Source: Tetracentron sinense
Taxonomy: Eukaryota > Streptophyta > Magnoliopsida > Trochodendrales > Trochodendraceae
Assembly: GCA_015143295.1 (NCBI GenBank)
Contig: CM026570.1
Span: forward strand, 7,154,047 to 7,218,046
DNA length: 64,000 bases
Direction: 5' to 3'
A program made the translations under genes and the position numbers. Every line of letters begins with the position of its first letter. The first letter of the stretch is position 1. Of the stretch, positions 33,702 through 46,700 are shown in pieces. Under the pieces are notes generated by a model. The model saw only the letters and a list, made by a program, of their open reading frames with translations, was not told the origin of the DNA and searched no databases.

Positions 33702-33934
33702 TTATTTTTATTTTATTTTGGGTTGGAAGGGTATCCAAGACCATGCCTCAAGAAACGGAGGTCTTGAGTTTGAGTCCCCTCCCCTTGTTGGCCACCCTCA
33801 AGGATTTATCCTAACTTAACCGGTTGTGTAGTATGAGGGGATCTGCACGACCTGAGGGACTTAGTCGGGTGCTCTAAGAGGCCCGGATACCCTCATTCCA
33901 AAAAAAAAAAAGTAACACGCTAAAATAAACAATT
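33702..33934 (+). mobile_element. SINE with A tail and 11-bp target duplication
   Basis: Contains a B-box-like AGTTTGAGTCC (about 33768) and ends in TTCC plus 12 A (33900-33911) with a short A-rich trailer. Flanked by identical CAGAGCATCAT copies (33691-33701 and 33935-33945). Its 3' part resembles the element at 17223-17416, so both seem to belong to one SINE family. Confidence 0.75.
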
Positions 33935-34080
33935 CAGAGCATCATAGCCAGACATTTAGACAGGTTAATGTTCGATACACCACAAAAGTGTACTTGACGG
34001 TATTATTATTATTATTATTGATTGGTAGTATTAATAATAATAACATTATTATTATTAACTTTTAATTTTGCAGTTGATTA

Positions 34081-34486
34081 GAGCATTCCTAGCAGCCTCA
34101 TCAAATTTCACTCACCAAAATAGCCAAAACCCACAAAAAGTGGTTTTGGTGAGCCATTTTTTTAAAACACTCCCAACAGCCTCACCATTTTAACCAAAAA
34201 AAAAGAGGAGAGAGAAGCAATATTTTATCATTTGTATGGGAAAACGAAAAAGGAAGAGAGAAAAATATTATTTTATTGTTTGTGTGGGACCACAAAAAAG
34301 AAAGGGAGAGAGAGAAACCTTATTTTATTATTTGTGTGGGCCCAAGGGTGAGAAGATTTAACTTTGGTGAGTACTGTAGACTTACCAAACCGATTTCTTC
34401 ATTCTGTTGAGGCTGCTGAGACTCATTTTAACATCTTTTTAGTCTTTTGGCTCACCAAAATAACTAAAAGGCTGCTAGTAATGCTC
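34081..34486. mobile_element. Harbinger (Tourist-type) MITE
   Basis: Ends GAGCATTCCTAGCAGCCT and AGGCTGCTAGTAATGCTC are inverted repeats, flanked by TTA on both sides (34078-34080 and 34487-34489), the 3-bp duplication of PIF/Harbinger elements. GGTTTTGGTGAG and CTCACCAAAA words repeat inside. 406 bp, non-coding. Confidence 0.87.
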
Positions 34487-36090
34487 TTAGTGGATTAGAG
34501 AGTGGAGAGCACAATTTCAAAGCTAAACATGGTTAGCCTATCAACTGCCACACCAATCACTTGAGGGAATGAAACGTGAACAACTCCCCACGTGAGGGAT
34601 CGATATTCAATTCATTGCTCCTTTGGAAAGCATAATTCCACCTTCCAGAATCTCTCTCTCTCTCTCAGAGACCACCATTAATGTTGTTAGAGAAAAGACA
34701 GAAGACGAAAGAGATTGAATTAAATGCCAATTTGGCAGATTATAAATATCCATCCCTCTGTGAGTCTTATGACCAAAACTCAAATTATCTTCACAGAAGA
34801 CTAATAGAAATCCAAAAGAAAATTTGAGCAGATGGTTGAGATCGTTCCATTGTGTTCATTTCTGACATAGGAGATCTCATTGACTGGTGTGTGGGTGATG
34901 ATGAGCTGCATTTGCACAAATATGATAGCCAAAGCTCTTCAAAACTTGAAAAATACTTGGGGCCTCTAAAAATGGGGACCTCAAACTTTTCTGTTAAAGA
35001 GACAAAGAAAAAGATACTGCCAGACCTAACTACATGCTACTTCTATTCATGGACCCACCTGGGGATATCTTACTCCCATACCTACCAGAAATAATGGGTC
35101 CACCCTAATTGTTTTTTCCAACCTACAAAGAAACAAATTAGTAATTCAATGGCGAGGTGGTCACATCACATGGCACGCCTCAAAGAAAAAACTGCAATGC
35201 CCAGCCAAGCAAGCATTCGGCGTTATGTAACGGTTAGCATAATATCCAAGTCTTACCCTACGAAATACACTTTCATTTTTTCTAATATTAGTGGGTAAAA
35301 TTCAGCCAGTTTACATAACGGTGTCAGCCTGAGTCTTAACGTTATAATCATTGCATAATGGTTTCGGTTGAGTCCTATAATACAATATGAAATAGCCAGA
35401 GAATGTAACATAAAGATTTTGGTGAGTTCTATTTTCATGCAGCAAAGGTTTCTAGGATGAGATTTAAGGAGGTAGATAACCATGTCTCATGAAAGGGAAA
35501 AAAAAAGATTCACATGCCCACTGTGTGTGTGTATATAGATATATTTGATCAGTAAAGACTAAAGAGGCAAGATATGTTAATGACAAAAGAAAACGATGCT
35601 AATACAAAGGGATCACAAGGATGTGATGCCCACCATATTATTATACCTTTATTCTGTTTTTTTTAGTCATTTTAGTATACAAAAACTTTATTCCACTCTT
35701 CTCTGAGCTGGGAGAATGGTTTTGAACAATGGGCTAGATACAGTGCATGTACCTGAGTCACTTTAGACTTCAAAAGATGCTTTAGGAGTTAGGAGTAAAA
35801 AAATAAAAATAAAATAAAATAAAAACAAGCAAACAAACCTGTTTTGAATAGAAAGAACACAGAAAAAGGAACCCCAAATCAAACTTCTTAAACTTTCATT
35901 TTCTAACAAAAAAAATGTCGTCACTGTACACAGGGAAACCAATTTCAACCACTGTCATGAGCAGCTATACCCACCTAGGGTGAGTTTGGTTGCAATGGGA
36001 GGGCATGGAATCTGCACCCCCTATGATCACTCTGAGCCAAACATTAAAATAGGTGTTATGGGGGCTACAGGTTTTGGGCACACCATTGTA
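34487..36090. other. spacer, nothing recognised
   Basis: Open frames of up to 80 codons are present without family motifs or splice support. A (CT)n tract lies near 34652. No bounded element seen. Confidence 0.45.
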
Positions 36091-36099
36091 AGACGGACA

Positions 36100-36493
36100 C
36101 AATAAAAGTACCCGGAGGGCCGGAAGTACTGGAGATCTCACCATATATTCCGGGTCCTTTGTGCATTCTTCAAGAGCATCCCATTTCTCGCACCTCTCGT
36201 TCTCATCTGCGTAGTTAATGTCAGCTCCCAAATTCTTGTCAAAAGAGTCCACATGTATCCACTTTGTTGCAGACAATTTCTCACCTTCAATCACTAGGCA
36301 TCCTGCAAGGATACTACTTGGGTCCAGAGAAGCACTTGGATGGAGGCCAAAGAAAAGAAGGCATCTCCTCTTCGTGGTTTAACTGGGTAGTTTACAAAGG
36401 GAAACAGAAGATAACAAAGAGCACATAAGGGCCACTGAGAATGTAACAGTGAAGGAACATAAAAGCGTTTATAATATGCTTCAGTTGCTCACC
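36100..36493 (-). pseudogene. prolyl 4-hydroxylase 3' fragment, broken
   Basis: Minus-strand sequence matches the end of plant prolyl 4-hydroxylase (Fe(II)/2-oxoglutarate enzyme that hydroxylates proline in cell-wall proteins). An eroded exon ends at 36493 (WKGIA, then a GTGAGC donor). The next begins at 36382 after CCCAG and reads VKPRRGDA, loses one base near 36360, then continues LHPSASLDPSS, CLVIEGEKLSATKWIHVDSF and DENERCEKWDALEECTKDPEY, the start of the C-terminal ShK cysteine domain. KxxATKWIH is a family hallmark. The upstream exon is disrupted by a GT-repeat frame slip, at least one ShK cysteine is replaced (INYADEN where Cys is usual), the remaining ShK cysteines are lost, and the catalytic HxD region was not found. 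No function is expected. Confidence 0.8.
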
Positions 36494-39400
36494 TGCAATT
36501 CCCTTCCACACACACACACTGATAAATCATCATTTGTTGTAGAAGGGGTCTATGATGTGGAGAATCCTATTAACAGTTTTAGCAAAAATGAATAGACAAA
36601 ATTATGAAAATGAAACATACAAAGGACAACTATCAGCTCTTGGCAATGATTCCCTTTCATGTTTTTGAACCATAAAAGTCCAGGAATTTATACAACAACA
36701 GATGCCAAAAAGAAGCTATTCAAATTGGGCACATTTATAGAAGAGAAAATTGGCATCTTTCTTTCAAAGACTTCTCACCCTTCTCCTGGGTAGTCTGCAG
36801 TATGCCTGACACACATCCTTCTACATCTTGACTGTCCCAGTGGTAGCTCACTTCTATCATCTATGGAGTTCAATACCCAAAAAATCTTCAATGATTGGAC
36901 ATTTCTATCACTTCAATGCAATAACTCTCTCGTTGACTCCTCCCATCTTACCAATTTTTCTTTAGCAGCATCCACACTTTAGCTAGTGATCGGACAGTTG
37001 GGATTATCTGATGAGTGCAATATGGGGATATTGCCCATCCAAGAGATGATCTAACCTATATATTCTGGATTGATGATACATGCACCACGTGCACCACAAA
37101 TGTCCCAGAGGATTGATGAGGTTTTTAGGGAAAATAAACTCAATTTGGAATAGTTTCGTGATCTCAATGGAACAACAGGGATGGAAACAAGAAGTTGCTT
37201 AGTTTGCATATACATATAGGATAATGAAAACATCCTATTGGTTAGTCATCCCCTCCTTAAATGCTTCTCTCTGTGTTGGCAAAGGTCTATGAGGGATGAA
37301 TGAGCTAACAGCTTACTCGACCGCCTTCCATTCCCATTGGTTGCTTCCCTGGGGAAAACACACCAATCGATCCCTACCATGAGAGTATGGGAACATATTG
37401 AGTGATACGAAGACCTCAGAGCAATTGTGCTTCATTTCCGCCACCACCACACTCGACCTGTAATGGAGTGTTTCGACGTGATAGGCGCGTAAATCTTCTT
37501 TAATACAGTTCAGTGGTTCACCATGAATTTGAGTACCCACCAAAAAGCATCTTTCTCCACTCTTATTACTGAGGCATAAACCCTCCTATCTACGATTTTC
37601 CAAGTTGTCCCCCCCACGCCTATCTTCTTATTCCACAAAATCAAATGATTTCAATTTTATGCAGATAGTTTCGCTCCTGGACATGGCTACTAATGATTTA
37701 TTTAGCATTCTAGCTCTCTTATTTGACAATTCCAGGCCAAACAAAAAAGAGACATTGGAATTTCAGATATTCACTTCCATGCCAGCCATACACAACACCC
37801 TCCAAATCAGACATGAAAACGTAATAATAGAATTAGAAAGGTAAAATGGATTAAGGAGGGAATGATCAATATGTCGTAAACATACACAAATACACATGCT
37901 TTAGTGTCAAACTTGGAATCACATTTATGCTTAATTATGCATTTAATCACTAAATCTTGTTTGTTTAATAAATTTATGCATTTTCCCAAAGTTTTTATTT
38001 TTATATTTTAGGACATTTTTACAACAACAAAAAAATCCCCAAAAAATGAAACAGCCATTACCATTTACAACCATAAGTAATAACTATTACGTAATGATTT
38101 CAGTGTTAAGCAACGGTTTTGGTTGGGACCGTTGCATAACCTAAACAGTTATTTAAAACCCTGATGAGAACTTAAACATATACTACTGTCTGTCATGATA
38201 ATTAGATAAGATTGCAAACATTCAAAGGGCTGGAAATAGCCATAAGTTAAAATGGCAATTTCTCATTCTCTACCACCCAAAATTGCGAGCAAAAAAAACT
38301 TTAAATTTAAATAGATCAATAATTAAAGTGAAAACAGATCAACTCATAAAGTACAGATAGGATACTCTATTTTCTTATAAGAGACCAAGTTCATGGGGAT
38401 CTATAGTAGGAGCATGTATCACTTCTAAATAAGGAAAGTTGTAAGAGAATACTGAAAGCCAGAAGTTCATCATATTGTCCACCTTTGGGGAGAAAGGTCC
38501 ATGCTGCAATCTTGTCCTCTATACCAGCACAATAGAATCCTACACAAAAAGAGTTCATAATGCACAATGCAGTTGAATAATGTAATCAAATTTGAAACAA
38601 ATAGCAATCTAGAATTCATAATTTTCAATGAAACCAACACATTGTACCCAAAACATTCACCAAGGGTTATAAGTATATCACACTTCATTTCTGAGACTAC
38701 CATCCATCATTTTAGATAATCTATTAAGATGCATGTCCAAAACAACAACCTAACATAATTGCCCATGTTCCAATTCCTATATATTCTTAATAAAATCAGG
38801 AATGTTAGAGGCACAAAAAACAATTTCAATAGTCAATATCAAAGCCCTTTCTTCCAATAAGATCAGATCAGAACTAAAACAAAAAAAACTTCACAGTAAT
38901 GTAACCTTTAATTTTCAGCACAAACTGAATGTGGACGAAGGTGGTCAAATGATTGACATAATTCTAGTAACCAACGGGCAGTGGTTATTTTCAAGACAGA
39001 GGAACGCCTTTAAACATGTGATGCAAAGAATAAGGAATGAGAGAAAATAAGTAACTCGTGGGTTAAACATGTTGAACATTCTCCTTTCAATCTATTCATT
39101 AGATGACAATCAAACGAACCGCCCTCCTTTGTATACGTCAGGAGTCCATTGATGAGGAGAGGCAGGGGAAAGCTTGAACCCAATTCCAACAGTGATGAAT
39201 ATAAGGGTCTGTTCTTTCTTGGAGATTTATAAAGTCCAGCACTTTCTAAGTTTAGTCATTGGACAATATGCATTTTATTTTGAGAACTAGATGTATCGTG
39301 CTTTTCATCTATTGGGTTGCAATTCCCATAAGACTTCAAATGCAGCAAAATGAATGATTTGAAGTCTCTGAAGTCTCATAAAAAATGATAGGACTTAAAA

Positions 39401-40355
39401 TCTCATGATGGTAAGGATTAATCTTGTTAAAAAACTTGAAAAAGTGACTCAAATTTCCAAACAACTACCATGACAAAGTGCAAAGTGCCAAGCTTTACAA
39501 GTCTCAGCAAAAGAACGTACCCTATGCGCAATCGAAATTACTGGGGATATGGAAGAAAGAAGTGTTTCCATGACTAAGAGTAAAAATACTTCTGTGATCT
39601 GTCGGTGCACATTTCTGTCTTGGTAATTCATTGCTTAATAGCAAATGTACTTTTGACTTCTGTTGGTGCACATTTCTGGTATTCAGATATCCCAATTTTC
39701 ATTATATGCAGATCCAATGCCATTGCACAAGCAGCGGATGATAATAACATGACAGAGAACAACAAAAAGGACACATTCCCAAGTCTCCTGTAGTTCAGTT
39801 TACTCAGAGTAGATATATTAGGAGGAACTTATAATGTTAAAAAAAAAAAAAAATGGCAGAATCAAACTAATGAGTTAATACATCAATTCTTCAGAAAGGA
39901 TTAACTTATGCAGAGGAGAGTAACAAACAAACTTCTACTGGTAAAAGTAAATTGAGGAACTCCATATATGTGTATAAAAGGGCGAAGATTGAGAGAAAAA
40001 AGAACCGCCAAACCAGAAAATAAAAATCGACTATTCAGTAATTTTCGATCATAATCACAAGAGATATCAAATGATCACATTTTTCGTCTGTAAGGAAACC
40101 TTCCTAGACAAAAGACAAAAGCCCTGCAAACAATCGGATTAAGAAAGAAAAGCTGAAGAACTTAAAAGAAAAGACAAAAAAAAAAAAGGGGTTAATCTAA
40201 ATTCAAAGCAAATGACCTGGGATTCCATGAAACCTGCTTTGCTTTGACAGGAGAAACAATCGAACCAGACGATTCTGCATCGAGGCCAAAGATTCATGAA
40301 TGATCAAAGAAATCGAAAGCAGAAAGAACACATTGCCAACCAAACACCATATAAA
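36494..40355. other. long spacer without recognised genes
   Basis: I searched both strands for the missing prolyl 4-hydroxylase exons and other families and found nothing convincing. A poly-A tract lies at 39840 and a short repeated phrase (GGTGCACATTTCTG) at about 39604 and 39664. Confidence 0.45.
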
Positions 40356-40359
40356 AAGG

Positions 40360-40770
40360 AGTCCTGCCACGGTCCTCTTCTAAGCTGACCGCAGTGTCTC
40401 CGTGTCCCTTTTAACACCTCTTTAACCATGGTTAAGGTGATATTTGTCAACACAATCTAAAAAAAAGTACATATTTAAAAATTATGCTTTGTTTGACTTT
40501 TGATTTCCATGCCTACATTTTAGAGATTTTAGGGAAGAAAACCTTTACTTTAAAAAGATATGTTTAATTTTTTTATTGCTAATTATATTGCCATATTTTC
40601 TAAAAAGTTACAGCAAGGTCCTCTTCCACGCTGACTTCCACGCTGACTCCTAATCAATTCAAATTTCAACCCATTGGAAAAGAGAAATAAAATATATACA
40701 AAATAAAATTTTCACTACCATGTGTCAGTTTACAATTGGATGGTTAGTTTGGAAGAGGACCTTGTTGTCC
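40360..40770. mobile_element. MITE with GGTCCTCTTC ends
   Basis: The left GTCCTGCCACGGTCCTCTTC and right GGAAGAGGACCTTGTTGTCC are imperfect inverted repeats. The left part, including AAGCTGACC and AACCATGGTTAAG, matches sequence nested at about 4290-4370 in the CACTA element, so this is a dispersed family. Target duplications not defined. Confidence 0.55.
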
Positions 40771-41904
40771 GTTTTCTATTTTCCTTTCTAGTTTAGGATT
40801 GCTCTCCAAATAACTGTTTTAAAAATTATTCCTTATATAGACTTATGGGCATTTTTTTGTTCATAATTCAACATTTATGAGATGTTTTAAATACTCCTTT
40901 GTTACTACCAACACTTAAAAGAACGGTTTTTTTTTTCAAGTTTGAAAAAAAAAAGAAAAAGGAAAGAGAGATTTATGTACGTGGGAGAACCTTCATTGTA
41001 CATGGTCTTTGAGAACTTTCGGTCCGGCGCAAATGAAGCCTATGCGAAGCTCCTCAATCATTTTGTTTGTGGAATTATATGTTTGATTGACATTTACCTT
41101 AACTTTAAAAAGATATATTTAATTTTTTTTCACCTCCATTGTTTTTTTAATAGTATTTTTTAATTAATGGTTAATGGGTATTTTAAGACGGTTAATATGA
41201 GTGTTCTTGAAAAAGGATGAAAAATTCACAAAATCTTGATTTTTGATGGAATTTTTGCACGAGAGATTAAAGGTTATACCAAATCAATACTATAGGTTGA
41301 TACAATTGTCCATACATGTAATGACCTATCATCTTCAACCTTCGAATGCAACCTATATCAACATAAAGTATTGATTTATTTCGAATTGAATTTCTAGGTA
41401 TCGACTGTACACCATATATCATAAAATATGAAAAGAAAATACCTAGAAAAATTATATACAATGAAATTTGAGATTTAATATCATATGTGCAATAATTACG
41501 AGCATTTTCTTTGGATTAATCATCCATGCAATGGTTTTAACGAATTCATTTAAAAAAACGCAAGAAAAATATGAATAAGAACTTTTCTAATGGTGTTGGT
41601 GTTCTCTTTGTTCCAGGCTCTAACTCTAAAGTTTTTTTTTAAAAATTTAATGACGTACTCTACAGTTAATGGTGTTCTCTCATGATCTTGCTTGCTACGG
41701 TCGGAGGAAAATATTTCTCGTCCGAGCTCGAGTGCCTCAATCAAAATCTCTCTTCCTTTCGTAAATGTCCGGATTAGATTGATTCAAAAACCATTATTTT
41801 TCGCATGTGCTTAAGCCTCTTGAGAAAATAATTTTTAAAAGTTGGGTATTTAACGAACAACCCTAAATTAGAGTGGGCAATCAAAGAAACCGTGTAAACA
41901 AGAA

Positions 41905-42180
41905 ACAGGCATCCAAGATCTCTTGGAGCTTTGGGGGCATTGTTTTATCTCGTTTGGGATTGTGTTAGGTGTTTCTCTCAACATTGGTGATTGCCCGTTG
42001 GTTGGGTCATTCACGAATCACGACATAGACCTTCATTTGAGGATTGTATGGCAGTTACTTTCTGGCACTATATTTTGGAGCATTTGGAAAGAGGGGAGTA
42101 GAAGAATGTTCTAAAACTCATATTTTCAGTCATTGGTCTTGCTAAGTCAAACTTATTCTCTCTTGGTGTTCGACTAGAGT
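41905..42180 (+). mobile_element. LINE 3' fragment
   Basis: The plus-strand frame reads GTIFWSIWKEGSRRMF, equivalent to the ILWVIWKERNKRVF motif of the 25617-26133 element and typical of the tail of plant L1-type reverse transcriptases. A stop follows, then more tail-like sequence. No target duplication found; old and truncated. Confidence 0.6.
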
Positions 42181-42186
42181 CGACTT

Positions 42187-42540
42187 CAGCGGAGCCAGGA
42201 GCAAGGGGGCAGCTGCCCCCATAAACTTTTGAGAAAAAAATATTATGCTATGTTATTTAATTATTTACCAAGACATAGCCATAGCCAAGGGGGCAGTTGT
42301 ACCCATCTGTTATGCCATGCTATTTAATAGGACATAGTCATAGGGTAAGAGGGGCAGCTACTCCCCTAACTATGGAGATATAATACCCGCACGGAAATGT
42401 ACGGACGAGATGACCAATCAACTTGGTCTTCAAACAAATTTCTTGCACCCCTCTAAATCCATCAACAATTACTAACATTATCAATCAACCTTTCGATTGC
42501 CTCCTTACAAGAAAATCTTGCCCCGCCCCTAACCCCGAGG
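42187..42540. mobile_element. decayed copy of the GGGGCGGAGCCA hAT family
   Basis: CAGCGGAGCCAGGAGCAAGGGGGCAGCTG resembles the ends and subterminal sequence of the 21851-22728 element when read in short words (CGGAGCCAG, GGGGCAGCTG, CATAGCCATAG). A possible right end, CTTGCCCCGCCCCTAA, lies near 42515. No target duplication seen. Confidence 0.4.
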
Positions 42541-42875
42541 ACTCAGGCATGGGCCGTCTTTTTTTTACTATGGGTAATTTGTTTCTTTTATTTGAGGGAT
42601 GGTAGGTGGGATTTTGCATCTTTTTTGTTTATTGTTTTTCTCAGTTCATTTATTCAAAGGTGAACTATTGGTGATTGTATTTCTCCTAAAGAGGATCTAA
42701 CACCCTTTCATGAGCCCGAACTGAAAACTTTACAGCCGATGAGCCTTATGATATTATCATAATCTGATCAATCCCCTTCTTTAGGACAATCAGAGAAGGT
42801 ATGAAAGGAATGACAATTGACAGAGTTCACCCAAAAAGGAAAAAAAAAAGACAGTTTCAAAGTAAAAAACCTTTA

Positions 42876-43198
42876 GAACATCTTCAGTGGTAAAACCATT
42901 TTTTCCGGTGCCAAAATACTATAATTTAATACTGACGCTCTAGTGGTGCAAAATCCATTTTTTGACAATACTACACTAAGTCATTTTATTGGGATATTGG
43001 CAAAAGCATTAAAAAAAAAATAGGTCAATTGGTCAACATCACAATGGCATTAAATGACTTTTGCCATTTCTCACGCCAAAAATGGCAAAAGCCATTTAAT
43101 GCCACCAATTTTAACTATGCACTGAGAGTGTGTTAACTTCGGCTCAAAGCTTTATTTTACCTTTGACACTGCGATTTGACTATGCGGTGGAGATGTTC
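42876..43198. mobile_element. MITE, Harbinger-like
   Basis: Ends GAACATCTTCAGTGG and, inverted, GAACATCTCCACCGC. It is preceded by TTA and followed by TAA, so the duplication is at best TA or an altered TWA. Central AATGGCAAAAG/CTTTTGCCATT words are inverted. 323 bp, non-coding. Confidence 0.65.
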
Positions 43199-43754
43199 TA
43201 ATAGTATAAATAGACCAAAATACAGGACAGCCAAATAGATAAACCACTCTGCAACAGAATAGTTAAAACAAAAAAACACATATCCCAGCATTATGAGCTT
43301 TCTTATCTTTTTTTTTCTTTTTTCTTGAAGAATAAATATTGTTATACAGCTTTCAGAGAAGAACCTGTTAACATTGAAATCATCTATACAAACAAACTTG
43401 ATAGGAAGTTCGAAATAGGGAATGCAAACCCAAATCTACCTCTACCAAGAGTTCAAACTTCCTCCCATGCCCCCAAAGCTAGCCCCCCATGAATTACGAA
43501 TTTCCATCTACAACATGTACATGAGAATTAGAAGGGAGAGAGATGGTCACTTGCTAAGGCAAAATTGCCCCAATTCAATTTTTATCAAGTCACCCTCTTC
43601 TCTACACCTTATCAATCAATTGCACTTCTCATCATTGAAGATAACTCCACACTCCATCAATGAAGGATCGAAACCTTCCCACTTGACAATATTATATCAA
43701 TATTTTGAATGTGCCGTGTATTCAGTTTTTTCCTTCTCTGAAGGCAGGTACAGA

Positions 43755-46700
43755 TCAACCTGCAGCAAAGAAATGGCAAGTTCAATTGGCTCAGAACATA
43801 TGCAACTAAATAAATAGACACTAGCTGAATTCGGAACTGTTAGGTTTGAGTTTCAATTCCAGTAGATTATGATGCAAATCCCATGTCATCATAGCCATCC
43901 ATACATATTAGGAACAACAGGACATGGATTGCGTGCAATGGTATACTGTTGTTGCTCTAGTTAGGTGATCCAAATCAAGTAAATAGTTTCAGATTTTTTA
44001 CCTTCTTCTGAAAAGGCAAATACACCCCCAAGCATGTCGTCGTTCTCCCCATCTTCCTCAGGTTTCTCCCTCTCACAGTGGCTACTGCTGCTGTCTGCAT
44101 CAGTAACAACTTCAGTCAATTCATGGCACTCATCGATCTCTGATGCTTTATAGTATCCCTCCTGAAAATACTGCCCGAAATCTATTGGACTGTGCAAGTC
44201 CGCAGGTACAGACCCCTCCGCAAGAATGTTCATACTCGAAGCAGAACTGTCTGAACTCACATTTGAGACTTCACTGGCCCCACCGGTGTTTGAAAACGAA
44301 ATTCCTCCAGCAATTGCTCTTCCAACAGAAAGTGAGCTATCAGTCTTTACAGAGGATTCACTATTTGTAACACAACTGTCCTCAACATGCGAGTCACACG
44401 TCTTCGAATGTTTAGACAGAAATGATATCTTATCTCTGTTAAAGGAGCTTTGGTTCAGTAGGGGTGATGCAACCATGGTACTCCCTCTTTTTTCCCCGTC
44501 AACCTTATTCATAGTTTGGCAAATGGCTGCACAAGACTTCACTGTATCTATTTGATCCACATCAAGATAATTCTCTGTTCTTGATGACCCTGATGGAAAT
44601 ATCAAGAATAAAATAAGGAGTCCGTATTTAGAAAACAAGATCAAGAATAAGATACATTATCAGATTCAATAAAAAGTAGCCAGATAATTAGTTTTGAATG
44701 AAGGGACAGATGATGAGGTGTCACCATTGCATCTTTAATTCAAATGATGTCTTACCTCCATCTGAGCTTTCCACGGAGCCAAGTGATGCCGGCTTAGAGC
44801 GGCATATAACAGTCTCTTCTGTGACCCTGTCTTTAGATTGATGAGAATCGGAAGACGAAGCACTCGGATATCTTCCCCCAACAAGGCCTCTGCATGAAAC
44901 ATACAAGCAAGCATCATAAGTTCCTAACACGTAAGGGGCAAAGAGACATGTATCCATCAAGAAATGAGAAAAATCCTAGACGGCAGCATAATGCCAGCCA
45001 AGTCCACCAATGTATAGATTTTGATCAGTTTAGAAGATTTTGAATTTTGGTTTTATCACTTAGATATCTGTTAGCATAAAGATAGTCTTTGCAACTACAG
45101 AAAAAGGACTGCAGGTATCTCAGTTTTCTTCAAGCCACAGAAGAGGTCCCCGAGTAAGCCCAAGATGCTATGCAGAGTTGCAAGGTTCCGTATTATCAAA
45201 TGTATCCAAATCCTAAAATTATACTCACGATGTTGAATGGGTTTATGATCCATATGAATTCTACAAGGTGGCTAGATTTGTAAAACTAATCTCAAAACAA
45301 ATACTTGAGAAGACTAGATTACACTAGGTTTAAGTTGAAACGGCAACGAGATGGAGAACCCAGTCTCCTTTTATATATGCATATAACAAAAACTTCCAAC
45401 CAAGGAGCATCGCAGTTCACTACCTAATTTGATTGTCAGTGTGCAACACAAAATGAACTCGAGAAGGATATAACCTCAAGGACCCCAACCTCTGCTGGTA
45501 TTGTGGTGACAAAAAGCTAGAAGTACTTCATTAAACTTTCTTCAATGTCAATGAAGTATGGAGCTGTCTAAGTGGGCACTTTGAGCCAAATAGTAAGTAT
45601 CACTTAGTTGACTACCTAATTTGATTGTCAGTGTGCAACACAATGAACTCAAGAAGGATATAACTTCAAGGACCCCAACCTCTGTTGGTATTGTGGTGAC
45701 AAAAAGCTGTTCAAGTGGGCAATTTGAGCCAAATAGTAAGTATCACTTAGTTGACTACCTAATTTGATTGTCAGTGTGCAAAACTCAAGAAGGATATAAC
45801 TTCAAGGACCCCAACCTCTGTTGGTATTGTGGTGACAAAAAGCTGTTTAAGTGGGCACTTTGAGCCAAATAGTAAGTATCACTTATCATATTTAGACCTT
45901 CACTTGTTGCTCAAATAATAGATTAGGCCCAGTACATCTGTACATGTTCTAAACAGAGTTACTAGAATATCATGCTATCTCCATCCAACAATTCACTACC
46001 AGAATTTTCCAACATGATATGGTCTTCCAAATATGATTACAAGAAACAAAAAACTTAATATCACAAAGTTACCAGAACCAGCAAGCAGCTATTGATGAGG
46101 TTTACCTGCTGTTCCAGTCTGATTGGATGCTACGGAAATGATCGAAAACAGGCAATAAATCCTTCCGCCTAATCTCAACCTCATGAACAGGGACCTTTTC
46201 GATTTCAACCTCTCCACCAGCATAATCTTCTGTGAACTTCCTCTCGTTATCCCTCAGAGGATTCATCATATAAAAACAAATCTACAAGAAAGGTCAAAGA
46301 ATCATAACCAGTTGAACATAATAGAATAGAGACAACTTACAACTTAAACTAGAAAGGATACCTTAGACTTTTGCCATATTGGGATCCTCCCAGAGCTTAT
46401 CTGCACCTCTGCATTGGAGAGATGCCAGTGGGACCTTTCATGGGCCTTTACCAAATCTTTTTCCCCAATACAGTTGTTCAATTCCATCAAACACTTTGTA
46501 TCATTATCTTCACAATCAGAATTATCCATGACTATTTCTGCAGTTTCTTGTCTACCGAGGGTAATCCCAGAAATGCATTCCTCTCTTTCTGGCCAATCTG
46601 ATCTTCGGCAAACATCCCACCTTTGAAAAGGTTCAACTTTCACCCTCAATTCCTCATCTTGTACTAGCACTGAAGAACCTGACCCATTTCTTAATCCACT

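Noticed and set aside
34852..35094. 80-codon plus-strand frame as a gene
   Set aside because: Starts only with GTG, has no domain or splice evidence.
43422..43817. 131-codon plus-strand frame downstream of ATG18
   Set aside because: Lies over the ATG18 3' end and untranslated region, no domain recognised.
44143..44555. Plus-strand frames opposite the ATG18 tail
   Set aside because: Antisense shadows of the Ser-rich coding exon; the minus-strand reading has splice support and family motifs.
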